DNA of 64,000 nucleotides from Pseudomonas khorasanensis (GCF_014268505.2 NZ_JABWQP020000005.1:186001-250000); one strand, 5' to 3'; numbered from the stretch's first letter, positions 35,106 through 46,231 are shown. Translations and numbers: made by a program. Notes: generated from the sequence alone by a model not told the origin.

Positions 35106-36725
35106 CTATTCCAGCAAAAGGTGACGGGCGAGCCCTTCGATGTAGGTTTCGTCCTGGCCGTTGGGGTGGGCTTCGAAGGCCAGGTGCAGATATTCGTGGG
35201 TCAGATCGAGGCGGTCCTGCAGGGTCAGCACGCCGCGTACATAGATGCGCCGACGTTCGCGGTCGACGAAGGGGCGGCCAAAGGCGAGTTTGCAGACGGC
35301 GAACGTGCTGACTTCGTTGTAGCCGGTTTCGCTTTCAAGTGCCTGGCGCCAGCCCCGTCGCTGTTTTTGCAGCCAGTCTTGCGCGGCAGGCAATGTTTCG
35401 CAGGAGGCGACCGGGTTGTCCCAGCGGCTGAGGCTGGCACGCGGGTAGGCGTGCAGCAGGATGGCGTCGTAGCGTTGGCCGGCATTGGCTTGTTCGACGG
35501 CTTGCTGCCAGGCGAGTTTGTCCGGGCCGGGCTGATCGGAGTGATAGTTGACCGCGCTGCCGGCCAACACCAGATCGGCCGTCCAGGCGGCGATGTTACG
35601 GGAGGCGCTGGAAGCCGGGCGCGGTGCGACGCGTTGGCGATTGCTGCTGTCGTCGATGCTCAGACAGTCGCCGTTGCGTGTGGCGTTTTGCAGCAAGTAG
35701 GTGCGGATGGCCACGGCGAGCGCTTTGGCAGCCTCGGCGGGTTCGGGCCTGGCTTCACGTTCGAGGACGCGGGCAACGTATTCTTCGCGATCAAGCCTGG
35801 CGACGAGTTTGTCGTTGAGCAGGAACAGCTCGCCGTCGCTGCGAACGTCCAGTGCGTTACCGTTGGCAAATTCGACGCGGTAGTCGCCGAGCAACGGGCC
35901 GGACGCAGCAACGCGCTCACCCTTCAGCACCCGCGCCAGCGGATAACGCGAGAACAAGCCAACTTCCACGCATCGCCCCGCGTCTGCCGGCCATGCGACA
36001 GGTAACACGGTCGCCAGCGCCTGCCCGTAATGACGCAGAACCATCTGACTGGTGCCTCGCCCACCCGCCCATACAGGCGCGCCGTCGACCGTCCAGCCGG
36101 CGAAGCCACCCTGTCGCGATTGCGGATCCTGATCGCCGAGCCAGCTCCAGGTCTTCACCCGCAGACGTCCGCCGAGTTCGCCGACGACATTGCCGTCCGC
36201 CGCGTTCAGCGGCACGTCGAGCAGCACTCGACGCATTTGATCCTGAGCGGGCAATGAAGCCAGCAGCTTGAGCAGATCGGCGACAGTAACCCGCGTGGCC
36301 GGTTGCACCGAAGGCAAGTCCAGCAGCCACGCCGGTGCTTGCCGGGCTTGCCAATACGCTCGCCAGTCAGAAGCCGAAATCCCCAACCGCGCAGGTTCAA
36401 AATACAACCCACAGGATTTCACCAGCGCCTGATCACGCTCGATCCGGCCGCCCGCCGAGCAGCAATAAACTTCTTCCCTGGACTGCCCGCGACATTCGTA
36501 CGCCGGTTCACGCGCGCCGGTATCCACCAGCCACGCGTAGACAAACAGCTTCCACAGACTGCCGAGCGGTGTATCCAGTGACGACGGCAACGGCTCGCGG
36601 GCGATCAGTTGCGTCTGATTCAACGACAGCAACTCGCCCTTGTAAGCCACGCGCAACGGTTCTTCCTGCGCCGTCGCCAGCGCAGGAATCAGCCACATCA
36701 TCAGCCACAGCAGCGGCCGGGTCAT
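35106..36725 (-). CDS. magE: DUF2300 (YfaQ-like) protein MagE-like
   Basis: 539 residues with signal MTRPLLWLMMWLIPALATA; starts at 36725, one base after the magD stop. Contains a SpoIID-like segment (LVARLDREEYVARVLEREA, AVAIRTYLLQNATR) found in YfaQ proteins. Precise role unknown; encoded with the alpha-2-macroglobulin in E. coli-type yfa and P. aeruginosa mag operons, presumably periplasmic. The 147-base in-frame upstream extension lies inside magD and is rejected. Confidence 0.86.
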   Translation of the reverse strand: MTRPLLWLMMWLIPALATAQEEPLRVAYKGELLSLNQTQLIAREPLPSSLDTPLGSLWKLFVYAWLVDTGAREPAYECRGQSREEVYCCSAGGRIERDQALVKSCGLYFEPARLGISASDWRAYWQARQAPAWLLDLPSVQPATRVTVADLLKLLASLPAQDQMRRVLLDVPLNAADGNVVGELGGRLRVKTWSWLGDQDPQSRQGGFAGWTVDGAPVWAGGRGTSQMVLRHYGQALATVLPVAWPADAGRCVEVGLFSRYPLARVLKGERVAASGPLLGDYRVEFANGNALDVRSDGELFLLNDKLVARLDREEYVARVLEREARPEPAEAAKALAVAIRTYLLQNATRNGDCLSIDDSSNRQRVAPRPASSASRNIAAWTADLVLAGSAVNYHSDQPGPDKLAWQQAVEQANAGQRYDAILLHAYPRASLSRWDNPVASCETLPAAQDWLQKQRRGWRQALESETGYNEVSTFAVCKLAFGRPFVDRERRRIYVRGVLTLQDRLDLTHEYLHLAFEAHPNGQDETYIEGLARHLLLE

Positions 36726-36726
36726 G

Positions 36727-39700
36727 TCAGTTGACCGTGACCTGGCCGAGGGCAGCCTTGGTTTCCTGAGCCTGATGCTGCGGCGCGTAGACCTGCTTGA
36801 AGCGCACCGGCGGCAGGCTGAACTGGCCTTTTTGCGAGAAGCGCACCAAATGGCGCAGACGCAATTCACCACTCAGTGCATCCACCGGCACCGCGTAGGC
36901 CAGTTGCCCCGGCTCGAAACGCGCCTTCTCCAGCGCGGTCGGTTCGGTGCCGTCCTTGCCCTGCAGCTTGATGCCCCATGTCGTGCGTTCGACATCAGCG
37001 CCCGGCGGCAGCGGCACTTCGAGCATGCCGTAGCGCAGCGGTTTGGGCGCCTTGTTGGTCAGGATGACTTCGTCCAGATACAAGCTGTCGCTGGACAGCG
37101 GCTTGCTGCCGACCGGCTCCAGTTTGAAAGTGAACGCCTCCTCGCCCGGCACCAGCCGCGACAGGCGACGGGTGATGGTCACAGCCATCGGATCGACCGG
37201 CGGTTGCTGCGTCTGATAGCTCAGCGCTGCGCGCAACGGTCGTTCCTGAGTGCCGGAAACGGTCAGCACACTCGGCACCGGCGTCGCGCCTTGCCACGTC
37301 CAATACATCTCGCCACTAACGCCATGGTTTTTCTTCCAGCCGTCCCCCGGCATCAGCGCGATGGTCGGTGATGCCTGGGCGATGCTGCGTTGCAGCCAGG
37401 TCAGCGCCAGCGCACGTTCCAGTGTCGATTGTTGCGGCAACAGACGTTGCAAAAGCGCCGTCGCGCGAGCCTGGTCGAACGGTTGCAGCGACAGGTTCAG
37501 CGCCTCAACGAACGGCTGCGAACTGACCGACAGGCGCTGTTGCGCAGCGCCGAGCTGACGGTTGAAGGGCTCAGGCAAAGCGACCTTCGCCTGCGTCGCC
37601 ATGGAAGCGGCCAGGACACGCGCCGCTGCCAGCCCCAACGCCGAATCCGGATCGCTCATCACCAGACTCTCTGCGTCATCATCCATCAGCGTTTCGGCAT
37701 TACCGTCACCGGCCTTCGCCAGATCGTCCAGCAAACCACTGAGCAATGTATTGACCGGCAGTTGCATCTGTCTGGCGAACGACAGGATCAGCGCCCGTTG
37801 CAGCAGCGGCGTGTTCGGCGCCTGTTTGGCGTAGACCTCCAGCACTCGCAGCCAATGCTCCGGCGGTAAGGTCAGCTCCAGCACTCGGCTGGCGTTCCAG
37901 TCGGCGTAATAAGCGTAGGCGGTGAGGAAGGCATCCGGCTCACCGTCGTAACCCCACCAGGTAAAACTCGCCGATGGCCCGGCCATTTGCACCAGACGCA
38001 AGCGGCTGTTCTGCATGATCAAACGCAAGCGGTCGCGGATCTGCGGGTTCGATGCCAGCGATGGATAAGCGATGCTCAGCGGCAGCAAACGACTCGCCGT
38101 TTGCTCGACGCCGCCGTAGGGGTAACCGAGCAGATCGTCCAGCGCTGAACGGAACAGCGCTTGCGGACTGTCGTCCAGGCGCAGGCGAATATCCGTGGCA
38201 TCCGCCGGCAGACGCAGGGCCGTATCGCCGCTGACCACGTCGACGCTCTGCGTCTGGGTGACTTGCCAGCCGTCCCCGGTCGCGCTCAGGCGCACGGCAA
38301 GGGCGTCAGCCGTCTTGCCGTCCTGCACCAGTTCCGCCGTCCACTCGCCAGAGGCCAGGGCGAATGGCGGAATTTGCAGATAATTGATGCCGCTGTTCAA
38401 CGTCACCGGCAGGCGGTGTTCGGCGCCGGCGTAGCGAGTGACCAGTTCAGCCTTGACCGGTTTGTCGGCCTGGCTGAAGGCGAACACACCAAGTTGCGGT
38501 TGGTCACCCTTGCGAAATTTGCTCGGCCCGCTCCACTTCAGGTACAGCGGTTTTTCCGAGCGTACAAACTGCTTCTTCTGCCCGACCTGACCGTCGTCGG
38601 CGATCGCCCGGGCGGTGATGCGCCAGCGGGTCAGCGAGTCCGGCATCTTGAAGGTGAAGCGGGTTTTGCCGTCGGCGCCGGTCAGCAACTCTGGCTGCCA
38701 TGCGGCGGTATCGACGTCTTCACGCCGTGGGCGCTCCAGCACTTTCACCCCGCGTTCGCTGCGGTTGGCCTTGCCTGGCGCGCCGGGGCTGCCCGGCAAC
38801 GCCACGTCGTAACTGATGAACGACAGGCTGGCGCTGGTGCGCACGTTGTTGCGACGCGGGTGATAGAAGAACTGGTCGATGGACGGCGCGACTTCCGGTT
38901 GCAGCGCATAGACCATTTCATCGACGACGCTGACGGTCAGGTGCGCCGGTATTGCCTTGCCGGCGAACTGAGTCATGAGGTCGACGGTGACCGTGTCGCC
39001 CGGCAGATACACCGCTTTATCGGTGCTGATCGCCACGTCGATCTGCGGCGCGGTCACCTTGATGCCGGCGTTCTGGAAGCTGTACTGCCCGCCCTTGGTG
39101 TACAGGACGGAGAAGGTCAGGTTCGGCGCGAAGCTATCCTTCACCGGGATGCGTGCGCGGTACTGGGTCTCGCTGAGTTTTTCCAGTTTCAGCCAGTCCC
39201 CCCCCTTGGCCAGCAGCGCAGTGGCCTCGACCTTGTCGCGCTCCAGCGACAGCAAAGCGTCGCTGACCGGCTCAGGGAAAGTGATCAACGCCAGCGCTTC
39301 ATCGCCGGCCTTGTATTCAGGCTTGTCGAGGACGATTTCGACGGTACCCGGCACCGCCTTGACGCCATCACCGGTGACTGAATGGCCGGTAGCGCCGAGC
39401 ACACGGCCATGTTGGTCTTTCAAGGTGAGGTTGTATGTGCCCGGACGCTCGAAGGCGATGCTGAACCCTTTATCTGTCGCGGCGAGTTTGCCTTCGCCGG
39501 TGCTTTGATCTTCCAGTCGCACCCAGCCATACGTGCCCGGCGTCACCGGTTTGCCCGGCTCGGTGCCGCCCTCGTTGGCGTAGCTGAACGCCACCTTGTC
39601 ACCGACCGCGCTGAAGCGTTGCGGTGCACTCAGTCGGAAACTGGCGGCGCCACGATCGATAAGGATTTCCTTGGTGGTCTTGACCCGATACGCCGCGCCG

Positions 39701-41301
39701 TCGCTGGCAAACACGGTGAGCATATAGCGGCTCGGTTTGTCCGCCGCTGGCAGGTCGAGTGTCGCGTTGCCCTTGCTGTCGGTGGTCAGTTCGGTGCTGG
39801 TCAGTTCTACCGGAAATTGCCCGAGGTATTGCAGCTCGTTGTCGACCATCGACAGTTGTTGGGCGCGCAGGCTCAGGGTCAGTTTGGCGTTGGCCACCGG
39901 TTTTCCGTCAGGGTAGAGCAACACCAGGCTGCCCTTGACCGGTTCGCCGGTGCGGTAATCCTGCTTGGCCAGATTCAGCGAGATTTCGAAGTGCGGCTTG
40001 ATGTATTCGGCCACACGGAAGGCGCTGCTGTAGGCCTGATCCTTGTAGTTGAAGCGAATCTCGTAACCGCCGGCAACGGCGTTGTCCGGCAACTGGAAGC
40101 GGCCTTGAGTACCGGCCTTGGAATCGAGCTTCAGGTCCATCGTTTGCAGCTCGGTACCGGTGGCATCAAGGACGCTGACGCTGACATCCGCCGCACCCGG
40201 CAGCACCGAATCACGTGCGTTCTTGAACTCGCGCCCGACGATTTTCAGCGATACCCAATCGCCTGGGCGATACAGCGGCCGGTCGGTGAATGCATAGAGC
40301 TTGGTGTCGTAAATTTCGCTGTCGTAATAGAAGTTTTCCGAGACGAATACGCCGCCCTCTTCGTCTTCGCCGATCACGAACGAACGCTCGGGGCTGACGT
40401 GTTTCAGGCGCAGCAGACCCTCGGTATCGGTGGCACCGCTGCTCATCACGCCGAGGCCGTCAGTCCACAACACGTTGACCTTCGGCACCGAGCTGCCTTC
40501 GTGTTTGCGCGCCGCCCATACCAGCAATTCATCACCGGCAATCTTGCTCACCGCGACAGTGTTGGACACGAAGACCATGGTGGTCGCGCGGTACTTGCCG
40601 ATCAGCGCTTCGACCAGATACAGACCCGGCTTCAGCTTGCCCAGCGGGATATAAACGTTGCCCGGCGCGACGCTGACGAAGTCGCTCGAAGACCCGGCCA
40701 GATTGACGCCCGCTGGCGGCTGGATCGGCTTGGCCTGCCACAGCGGATAACGGAACTGGCTGACCACCGGGAGACCCGGGATCAGTGCGAATTGCGGCTG
40801 CGCGTCGTACGGCGTCGGCGCTACGATGGCGTCGCCCATCTTCAGTTCCGGTACCTCCTCGGTGACCTGTTTGCGCGATTCATAGGAGAAGGCGCGCTGC
40901 ATCACCCGCCGGGACTTGCGATACCAGTTGTCCCACAGGTACGCGAGGGTGTTGGACAGCCCCTCGCCCTTGAATTGGCCATCGCTGACCACGCGATGCA
41001 GGTTCTTCTGGCGCTTGAGAAAGTCCAGTGGCTTGTCGATGCGGTACACGCGAATGTCGGCGCCGCCATAAGGTTCCATGCGGAAGCGACGGTAATCACG
41101 GCCCGGCGCTTCCAGGCGCACCATGGCCTGTTCGTCGGCCGCGAAACTGCTGTCGGCCAGGAGGAAAAAGCTTTCCCCGGACACCGGCGTGTAGCCGCTT
41201 GGCTCGACCGAATCTTCAGCGTTGACGGTGGCGATTGGCAGCAGCAACGCCAACAGCAAAGGAATTGAAGCGCAGATACGCAGCATGCGGGCACCGGTCA
41301 T
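36727..41301 (-). CDS. magD: Bacterial alpha-2-macroglobulin (MagD/YfaS), without thioester cysteine
   Basis: 1524 residues. Signal near residues 5-28, then macroglobulin-like beta domains, and the A2M core with [17 protein letters not shown] at about 38100-38120. In thioester members this reads CLEQ, so the reactive thioester cannot form; this matches P. aeruginosa MagD. Such proteins trap or block proteases in the periplasm; MagD is reported to associate with the peptidoglycan synthase PBP1b. Starts at 41301 (MTGARMLRI), overlapping the magC stop as ATGA. Largest gene in the window. Confidence 0.93.
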   Translation of the reverse strand: MTGARMLRICASIPLLLALLLPIATVNAEDSVEPSGYTPVSGESFFLLADSSFAADEQAMVRLEAPGRDYRRFRMEPYGGADIRVYRIDKPLDFLKRQKNLHRVVSDGQFKGEGLSNTLAYLWDNWYRKSRRVMQRAFSYESRKQVTEEVPELKMGDAIVAPTPYDAQPQFALIPGLPVVSQFRYPLWQAKPIQPPAGVNLAGSSSDFVSVAPGNVYIPLGKLKPGLYLVEALIGKYRATTMVFVSNTVAVSKIAGDELLVWAARKHEGSSVPKVNVLWTDGLGVMSSGATDTEGLLRLKHVSPERSFVIGEDEEGGVFVSENFYYDSEIYDTKLYAFTDRPLYRPGDWVSLKIVGREFKNARDSVLPGAADVSVSVLDATGTELQTMDLKLDSKAGTQGRFQLPDNAVAGGYEIRFNYKDQAYSSAFRVAEYIKPHFEISLNLAKQDYRTGEPVKGSLVLLYPDGKPVANAKLTLSLRAQQLSMVDNELQYLGQFPVELTSTELTTDSKGNATLDLPAADKPSRYMLTVFASDGAAYRVKTTKEILIDRGAASFRLSAPQRFSAVGDKVAFSYANEGGTEPGKPVTPGTYGWVRLEDQSTGEGKLAATDKGFSIAFERPGTYNLTLKDQHGRVLGATGHSVTGDGVKAVPGTVEIVLDKPEYKAGDEALALITFPEPVSDALLSLERDKVEATALLAKGGDWLKLEKLSETQYRARIPVKDSFAPNLTFSVLYTKGGQYSFQNAGIKVTAPQIDVAISTDKAVYLPGDTVTVDLMTQFAGKAIPAHLTVSVVDEMVYALQPEVAPSIDQFFYHPRRNNVRTSASLSFISYDVALPGSPGAPGKANRSERGVKVLERPRREDVDTAAWQPELLTGADGKTRFTFKMPDSLTRWRITARAIADDGQVGQKKQFVRSEKPLYLKWSGPSKFRKGDQPQLGVFAFSQADKPVKAELVTRYAGAEHRLPVTLNSGINYLQIPPFALASGEWTAELVQDGKTADALAVRLSATGDGWQVTQTQSVDVVSGDTALRLPADATDIRLRLDDSPQALFRSALDDLLGYPYGGVEQTASRLLPLSIAYPSLASNPQIRDRLRLIMQNSRLRLVQMAGPSASFTWWGYDGEPDAFLTAYAYYADWNASRVLELTLPPEHWLRVLEVYAKQAPNTPLLQRALILSFARQMQLPVNTLLSGLLDDLAKAGDGNAETLMDDDAESLVMSDPDSALGLAAARVLAASMATQAKVALPEPFNRQLGAAQQRLSVSSQPFVEALNLSLQPFDQARATALLQRLLPQQSTLERALALTWLQRSIAQASPTIALMPGDGWKKNHGVSGEMYWTWQGATPVPSVLTVSGTQERPLRAALSYQTQQPPVDPMAVTITRRLSRLVPGEEAFTFKLEPVGSKPLSSDSLYLDEVILTNKAPKPLRYGMLEVPLPPGADVERTTWGIKLQGKDGTEPTALEKARFEPGQLAYAVPVDALSGELRLRHLVRFSQKGQFSLPPVRFKQVYAPQHQAQETKAALGQVTVN

Positions 41302-41936
41302 TGGGAGAGGAAGTTCAGTCGATAGACGCCGATGAAGTTGGGGTTGGCTGCGTCGGGTATCCATCGGGTGTCCTTCCATGTCATGAGTTGTTGCAGGCTT
41401 GCCGAACGCATGCCGTTGTCAGTAGGGGTCGTTGCGCCGGTGTGGTAGGCGATGTACCGGCCCATCCAGATCATCAGGTGCTGATCGTCGCCCTGATCGA
41501 AAAACATCAGATCACCGGGCCGCGCCTGGGAAACATCACGGCCGACCAGATGGCTGTTGAACTGAATCAGCTTGATTGCATTGACGTAGGGCCCGACCTT
41601 GCCGCCGCCCTGCTGCCACTGTTGGGCGAGCTTGCGCTGCGCGTCGCTCAGCGACAGTTCCGGCGGCAGATAGCGATTGGACACGCCATTGCTGCGCAGC
41701 CATTTGTCGTCGTGAACCTTCAGCGCTTCGTTGGCAGCGAATCGCACAAGCCCGGCACAATCCTGCTGATACCAGCGTGGGCTCGGGCCTTGGCTCAGTT
41801 GTTCCTGGGCGATGCGCACAAACCAGGCACGAAAAATTTGGGATTGCGCAGGATCGAGCGCTGGCGCCTCAACGGCGCGGGCGCCAGCGCTGAGCAGCAG
41901 CGCAAGCAGACCAAGGCTGCGGATCAGTGCCGTCAC
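41298..41936 (-). CDS. magC: DUF1175 (YfaT-like) protein MagC-like
   Basis: 212 residues from a GTG at 41936 that overlaps the magB stop as GTGA; a longer ATG start at 41963 would overlap more. Signal [16 protein letters not shown]. The NlpC/P60-like region shows [18 protein letters not shown], then [21 protein letters not shown] and YIAYHTGA, with Cys and His in the order of a papain-like hydrolase. That enzyme-like layout suggests a cell-wall role; unproven. Confidence 0.85.
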   Translation of the reverse strand: MTALIRSLGLLALLLSAGARAVEAPALDPAQSQIFRAWFVRIAQEQLSQGPSPRWYQQDCAGLVRFAANEALKVHDDKWLRSNGVSNRYLPPELSLSDAQRKLAQQWQQGGGKVGPYVNAIKLIQFNSHLVGRDVSQARPGDLMFFDQGDDQHLMIWMGRYIAYHTGATTPTDNGMRSASLQQLMTWKDTRWIPDAANPNFIGVYRLNFLSQ

Positions 41937-43666
41937 AGTGCTTTCCACTCCAGCGGCAACCATTGCCAGTGGCCATCGGGCTCGCTGCCTTCGGGCAAGG
42001 TCAGGGCATATTTTCCGTAGCCGCCGAGGGTGCGCAGTTTCGGGATCAGGTGGGCTTGCGCGGCGTTGTAGAACACGGGTTCCATGTCCTGCGGCAGGCT
42101 GTCGAGGGTTTCCTGCTGCATCAGTTGCGCCATCGAATCGGGGCCGAAGTAGATCGGCATCAGCACATCCTTGGGCAACACGTCGGCCATCGGCGGGAAG
42201 CGTTTGTCGAGAGTGCCGAGGGCCTTGTCGACGAGTTTGTCGTCGAGGGAAAACAGCAGCGTCGAGCCGTGGCGGGCGAGGCTGACTTTCATGAACGCGC
42301 GGCCGCTGATGGCGTCCGGGTTTTCGGCGGTCTTCGCCGCATACGGACCGAAACTGGAGCTGACCTGACGCTGCCAGACGTGGCTTTGGCCTTCCTGTTT
42401 CTCGACCACCGGGAAGACGTTTCCTTCAACGCGGGACTCGAACGCGCCGACCATCGAGCCGAACAGTTTGCCCAGATCGCCGTCGAGTTTGCTGCTGTCT
42501 TCATCCTTGAGGCTGGCGACCAGCAGCGGCGTATACAACCGAGAGTCGGCGTACCAGCACAGCCCTGCCGCGCCGGCCACGTGTTCGGTCAGGGCCTGCG
42601 CCACGGTTTCTTCTGCGCCGAGCTTCATCAAAATCGGTTTCTGCGGTTCGGCCGCCACCGGCAGGGTCACACAAGCGCTGGCACCCAGCGGCATCGCTTG
42701 CCAGACCGGTTTGAAATCGAAGTCAGGCTGGTTTTCCAGCTCATCCATGGCGAGGTAGCTGTGCCAGCCTTTGTCGTCCATGTCGAAACGCAGCCCGGCG
42801 AAGTTGGGGATAAAGCGCTGATACCCCATCGCCAGAACGCTGGAATTGACCGACAGCCGCTGTTTGGTTTCTGGGCTCTTCGCTGGCAGGCCGAAGGCTT
42901 CGGGGAACAGTTTCTCACCGTTGAGCAGTGCCGCCAGTGCTTGCGGCGAGACATGGCCCGATTCTTCGGACGCGCCGCTTTGCGGGTCGTAATACTTGGC
43001 AGGGTTGGACAGCACCACCAGCTTGTCGCCGCGAGAAGCGAACAGCAGGGACTTGCTCGCGTTGTAGCTGAGTTGATACAGCGGCACCTCGTCGCTGCCG
43101 ACTTTGAGATTGCCGAAGACGCTGAGCTGCGTGTCGTCCAGCGCGACTTTTGCCAACGGTTCAAGCAGCTTCGCCAGCCCGCCGCGATCCATCACCAACA
43201 GGAAATCCTTCAAACGGCCATCCACCCCGCGCCACAGCGCCACGTCGGCCGGCTGATCGAAAAGCTGCTCGATCAGGCTGTCCTGCAGTTTCAGATCATG
43301 CTCGTAGATGATCCGGCGCAGACTGCCGATCAACCCGAGGCGGTCGGCGTGGGTTTCGTAATAGAAGACGAAATCCTCGGTGAGCGTGGCCTTGAGGAAC
43401 GGCACCGTCAGCAGATCTTTGGGCAACTGGCTCAGTGAGCGGGATTCGAGCAAGGCATCTGGGCGACTCAGGCCGAGCTTGTCACCCGCCAGTTCAGCGG
43501 ACGGCGCCTTGGGCTTGAGCAGCAGCCAGCCAAAACCGCCCGCCACGCCGGCGACCAGGCAAAGCCCGAGCGCCAGCAACGGCCAGCGCCGCGAGGGTTT
43601 GGCTGCTGGCGAGTCGGCAGCCGGAGTAACAGTGTTATCGCTCATGTGCACAACATCCGAATTCAT
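41933..43666 (-). CDS. magB: DUF2138 (YfaA-like) membrane-anchored protein MagB-like
   Basis: 577 residues. One transmembrane anchor at about 29-50 ([23 protein letters not shown]), the rest periplasmic. The sequence [17 protein letters not shown] and [19 protein letters not shown] fit DUF2138. The start may be 43666 or the inner ATG at 43645; neither has a strong Shine-Dalgarno. In P. aeruginosa MagB forms part of the MagD complex. Confidence 0.84.
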   Translation of the reverse strand: MNSDVVHMSDNTVTPAADSPAAKPSRRWPLLALGLCLVAGVAGGFGWLLLKPKAPSAELAGDKLGLSRPDALLESRSLSQLPKDLLTVPFLKATLTEDFVFYYETHADRLGLIGSLRRIIYEHDLKLQDSLIEQLFDQPADVALWRGVDGRLKDFLLVMDRGGLAKLLEPLAKVALDDTQLSVFGNLKVGSDEVPLYQLSYNASKSLLFASRGDKLVVLSNPAKYYDPQSGASEESGHVSPQALAALLNGEKLFPEAFGLPAKSPETKQRLSVNSSVLAMGYQRFIPNFAGLRFDMDDKGWHSYLAMDELENQPDFDFKPVWQAMPLGASACVTLPVAAEPQKPILMKLGAEETVAQALTEHVAGAAGLCWYADSRLYTPLLVASLKDEDSSKLDGDLGKLFGSMVGAFESRVEGNVFPVVEKQEGQSHVWQRQVSSSFGPYAAKTAENPDAISGRAFMKVSLARHGSTLLFSLDDKLVDKALGTLDKRFPPMADVLPKDVLMPIYFGPDSMAQLMQQETLDSLPQDMEPVFYNAAQAHLIPKLRTLGGYGKYALTLPEGSEPDGHWQWLPLEWKAL

Positions 43667-43680
43667 CCGTGGCGGGATGC

Positions 43681-44472
43681 TTAATAGTTGAAAGTCTTGA
43701 CCAGCAGCAGATCACCGATCGCCCGCAGGGGCACGATGAAGGTTTCGCGTTTTTCGTCGACGGTGTTTTCGTTGAGCACCAGCGTGATTTGCGAGGTGAT
43801 CACCTCGTTCTGGTTGCTGGTCTCCTCGAAGTTATAGCCGCCGTTGCCGAAGTTGCCCCAATAGTTGACGTAAACCAGATAGATACCGTGCAGCGGCGCG
43901 GTCATGGTGAACATTTCGGGGCCGGGGCCATCGACGCCATCCGGGTCGAGACCGCCGCCATTGCTCAGTGCCGGCCGCGCCCAGAACGCATGCTGACCGT
44001 CGGGCGTGACAATGTGCAGATCGAGCTCGGCTTTCGGGTCGTCCCAGCCCAGAACAAGACGAATGCGCGCCGGGGTGCGCAGGTTATTGGCTTCGTAAAA
44101 CTGCACGCGCTTGAGCGATTCGCCGCCTGCACTGATCACTTCAACGCTGTTGGAGCCGGCGCCGAACGCATAGGGCCGCGCAAAACGACCCTGATCGTCG
44201 GTGTACAGATTCAACGGATTGCCATTCACGGCGAGACTGTGCGGCGGGCGTACATGGCCCAGCGCCTTGAGCCGGCCCTGGATCATCGTGCGATTACGCT
44301 GGACGCCGCGATCGATTGGCGGCGTCGGGTAGGCGACTTGCGGGTTTTCCGAGCGATCGAGCAAGCCGTGATAGCGCCAGCCGCCGACCGGCTCGGACAA
44401 TTCTGCAGTCGGCGCCGCCCAGAGCGCAGGCGCGCAGGCGAGGCCGATCAGCAGCAAAAGAAATGAACGCAT
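43681..44472 (-). CDS. magA: DUF2135 (YfaP-like) periplasmic protein MagA-like
   Basis: 263 residues with a Sec signal (FLLLLIGLACAPALWAAP). DUF2135 core IRLVLGWDDPKAELDLHIVTPDG and HGIYLVYVNYWGNFGNGG; ends IVPLRAIGDLLLVKTFNY. First gene of the operon magA-B-C-D-E-F, on the minus strand. AGGAGG is placed six bases before the ATG, and a stem-loop with an AGGA loop lies further upstream (44507-44524), suggesting RsmA control as known for this operon in P. aeruginosa. Confidence 0.86.
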   Translation of the reverse strand: MRSFLLLLIGLACAPALWAAPTAELSEPVGGWRYHGLLDRSENPQVAYPTPPIDRGVQRNRTMIQGRLKALGHVRPPHSLAVNGNPLNLYTDDQGRFARPYAFGAGSNSVEVISAGGESLKRVQFYEANNLRTPARIRLVLGWDDPKAELDLHIVTPDGQHAFWARPALSNGGGLDPDGVDGPGPEMFTMTAPLHGIYLVYVNYWGNFGNGGYNFEETSNQNEVITSQITLVLNENTVDEKRETFIVPLRAIGDLLLVKTFNY

Positions 44473-44506
44473 GTGACGCCTCCTGCCATGCCTTGAACGA
44501 AACCTT

Positions 44507-44524
44507 GCGCCCTATCCTCGGCGC
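44507..44524 (-). promoter_or_regulatory. Putative RsmA/CsrA stem-loop in the magA leader
   Basis: GCGCC (44507-44511) / GGCGC (44520-44524) closes an 8-base loop that reads GAGGATAG on the minus strand. GGA exposed in a hairpin loop is the RsmA/CsrA target form. A second GGA lies in the Shine-Dalgarno (AGGAGG) about 30 bases closer to the start at 44472, the usual two-site arrangement. Confidence 0.55.
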
Positions 44525-44665
44525 TTCGCAGCGATGAAGCTGCGTTCCGTCTGAAAGGCCCATGAGTATCGGGCCGTAGAAGGCGCGAAGATTAGCGATT
44601 CGGCAGTTTTTTAACAATCGGATACAGCGGCTGATGCTGTAGGAATCAAGCCAGTCGGGTGGACG

Positions 44666-44730
44666 GTGAGCCGAATAGTCGTCATATTCGGCTCACCAAA
44701 TGAGCCGAATATCTTTTTTATTCGGCTCAC
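44666..44730 (+). promoter_or_regulatory. Four-arm repeat leader of the fic gene (operator or attenuator)
   Basis: Four alternating arms of one motif: GTGAGCCGAATA (44666-44677), TATTCGGCTCAC (44685-44696), TGAGCCGAATA (44701-44711), TATTCGGCTCA (44719-44729). Arms 1:2 and 3:4 form two dyads, each with a 7-base spacer. Arms 2:3 form a perfect 11-base stem with a 5-base loop followed by TCTTTTTTA, an intrinsic-terminator shape. It ends 20 bases before the fic ATG at 44750. Confidence 0.8.
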
Positions 44731-44749
44731 GCTTCCTCACAGGTGATCA

Positions 44750-45883
44750 ATGACTGCGCATTGGATCTGGCAACAACCCGGTTGGCCCCATTTCAACTGG
44801 CAGGCCGAATGCCTCGCACCGCTGCTGCGCGAGTGCGTGCTGACGCAGGGCCGACTCTTGGGAATGGCCGGCTCAGTGGGCGACTCGATGAGCGCACAGA
44901 GCGAACTCGATGCGTTGCTTGAGAACATCGTGACCTCTTCCGCCATCGAAGGTGAGCAACTGAATGTCGGCTCCGTGCGTTCTTCTCTGGCCCGACGCCT
45001 GGGCCTGGAATGGGCTGATCGCGACAGCGTCAGCCAGCGTAGCGAAGGGTTGGCGCAATTGATGCTCGATGCCACCCACGGCTTCGAGCAACCGCTGACC
45101 CTCACCCGATTGCTGGAATGGCACACCTGGCTTTTCCCGGCCGAGGAAGCGATGTTTAGCGCACGGCCTATGCTCGTCGGTACCTTACGCGGCGACGAAC
45201 CGATGCAGGTGGTGTCCGGACGACTTGACCGGCCAACGGTTCACTTTGAAGCACCACCCCGCCAAGGGCTGGAACAGCAACTCGAGCGATTTTTGAACTG
45301 GTTCGAAGCCAGCCGCGATCAGGTTTCGCTGGATCCGCTGTTACGCGCCGGCATCGCTCATTTCTGGTTTGTGACTCTGCACCCTTTCGATGACGGCAAC
45401 GGTCGTCTGACCCGCACCATCACCGATCTGGCGCTGGCTCAAGGCGAAGCGCAGGCGATCCGCTTCTACGCCATGTCCGCAAGCATTCTCGAGAATCGCG
45501 CCGGTTATTACCGGATTCTCGAGTCGAGCCAAAAGGCCACGCTCGATATCACCGATTGGCTGACGTGGTTTTTGCAGACTTTGCTGCGCAGCCTGCAGCA
45601 AGCCATCATCCGGATCGACTCGGTATTGAGCAAAACCCGCTTCTGGCAGACGTACCGCGAATCCGACCTTTCAGCGGAGCAGATCAAGGTACTCAATCGC
45701 TTGCTCGATGGCGGTGAGCGCGGTTTCGAACAGGGACTCAGCGCCGCGCAGTATCAGGCGGTTGCGAAGGTGTCCAAAGCCACCGCGACGCGACATCTGG
45801 CGGAGTTGCTGGACAAAGGCTGCTTGCAACGTTTGCCAGGCGGCGGACGCAGTACGCGCTACAAAATCAACTATCCAGACTGA
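44750..45883 (+). CDS. Fic-family AMP-transferase with inhibitory helix and winged-helix tail
   Basis: 377 residues. N-terminal DUF4172-like region, class II inhibitory motif SSAIEG (63-68, with the auto-inhibitory Glu67), the Fic active site HPFDDGNGRLTR (211-222) and a C-terminal winged helix (about 330-372: AVAKVSKATATRHLAELLDKG). By family it modifies a target with AMP or another nucleotide moiety and is kept off by the helix. AGGTGA upstream. The DNA-binding tail and the palindromes just upstream suggest autoregulation. Target unknown. Confidence 0.9.
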   Translation: MTAHWIWQQPGWPHFNWQAECLAPLLRECVLTQGRLLGMAGSVGDSMSAQSELDALLENIVTSSAIEGEQLNVGSVRSSLARRLGLEWADRDSVSQRSEGLAQLMLDATHGFEQPLTLTRLLEWHTWLFPAEEAMFSARPMLVGTLRGDEPMQVVSGRLDRPTVHFEAPPRQGLEQQLERFLNWFEASRDQVSLDPLLRAGIAHFWFVTLHPFDDGNGRLTRTITDLALAQGEAQAIRFYAMSASILENRAGYYRILESSQKATLDITDWLTWFLQTLLRSLQQAIIRIDSVLSKTRFWQTYRESDLSAEQIKVLNRLLDGGERGFEQGLSAAQYQAVAKVSKATATRHLAELLDKGCLQRLPGGGRSTRYKINYPD

Positions 45884-45988
45884 CTCGTCGACCCTTAAGG
45901 AGGGGGGTGGCGATGGCCCTCTCATTTGCCCATACCCCCCCTATCTGCTAGTGTCGCGCCGGTTTAACGTCTACCGGAAATTGCCGCC

Positions 45989-46231
45989 ATGGCCCGCAAA
46001 AAAGCTGCACTGGATTTCGAACAGTCCCTCGCCGACCTGCAAACACTGGTCGAGCGTCTGGAGAACGGTGAACTGTCGCTGGAAGACTCGCTGACCGCTT
46101 TCGAGCAGGGCATCGGCCTGACCCGTGACTGCCAGGCGGCGCTGGCGCAGGCCGAGCAGAAGGTTCAGGTGCTGCTGGAGCGTGATGGCGAGCTCGCCGA
46201 AGAACCTTTCGACGCGGAACAGCCAGAATGA
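45989..46231 (+). CDS. xseB: Exodeoxyribonuclease VII small subunit
   Basis: 80 residues, [20 protein letters not shown] start, [23 protein letters not shown] core. Partner of XseA (not in the window) in single-strand DNA degradation. Overlaps ispA by four bases, the classic xseB-ispA-dxs unit. Confidence 0.95.
   Translation: MARKKAALDFEQSLADLQTLVERLENGELSLEDSLTAFEQGIGLTRDCQAALAQAEQKVQVLLERDGELAEEPFDAEQPE

Noticed and set aside
39382..41268. 628-codon plus-strand ORF opposite magD
   Set aside because: Antisense shadow of the alpha-2-macroglobulin; other long shadows lie at 41927-43438 and 54873-56507.
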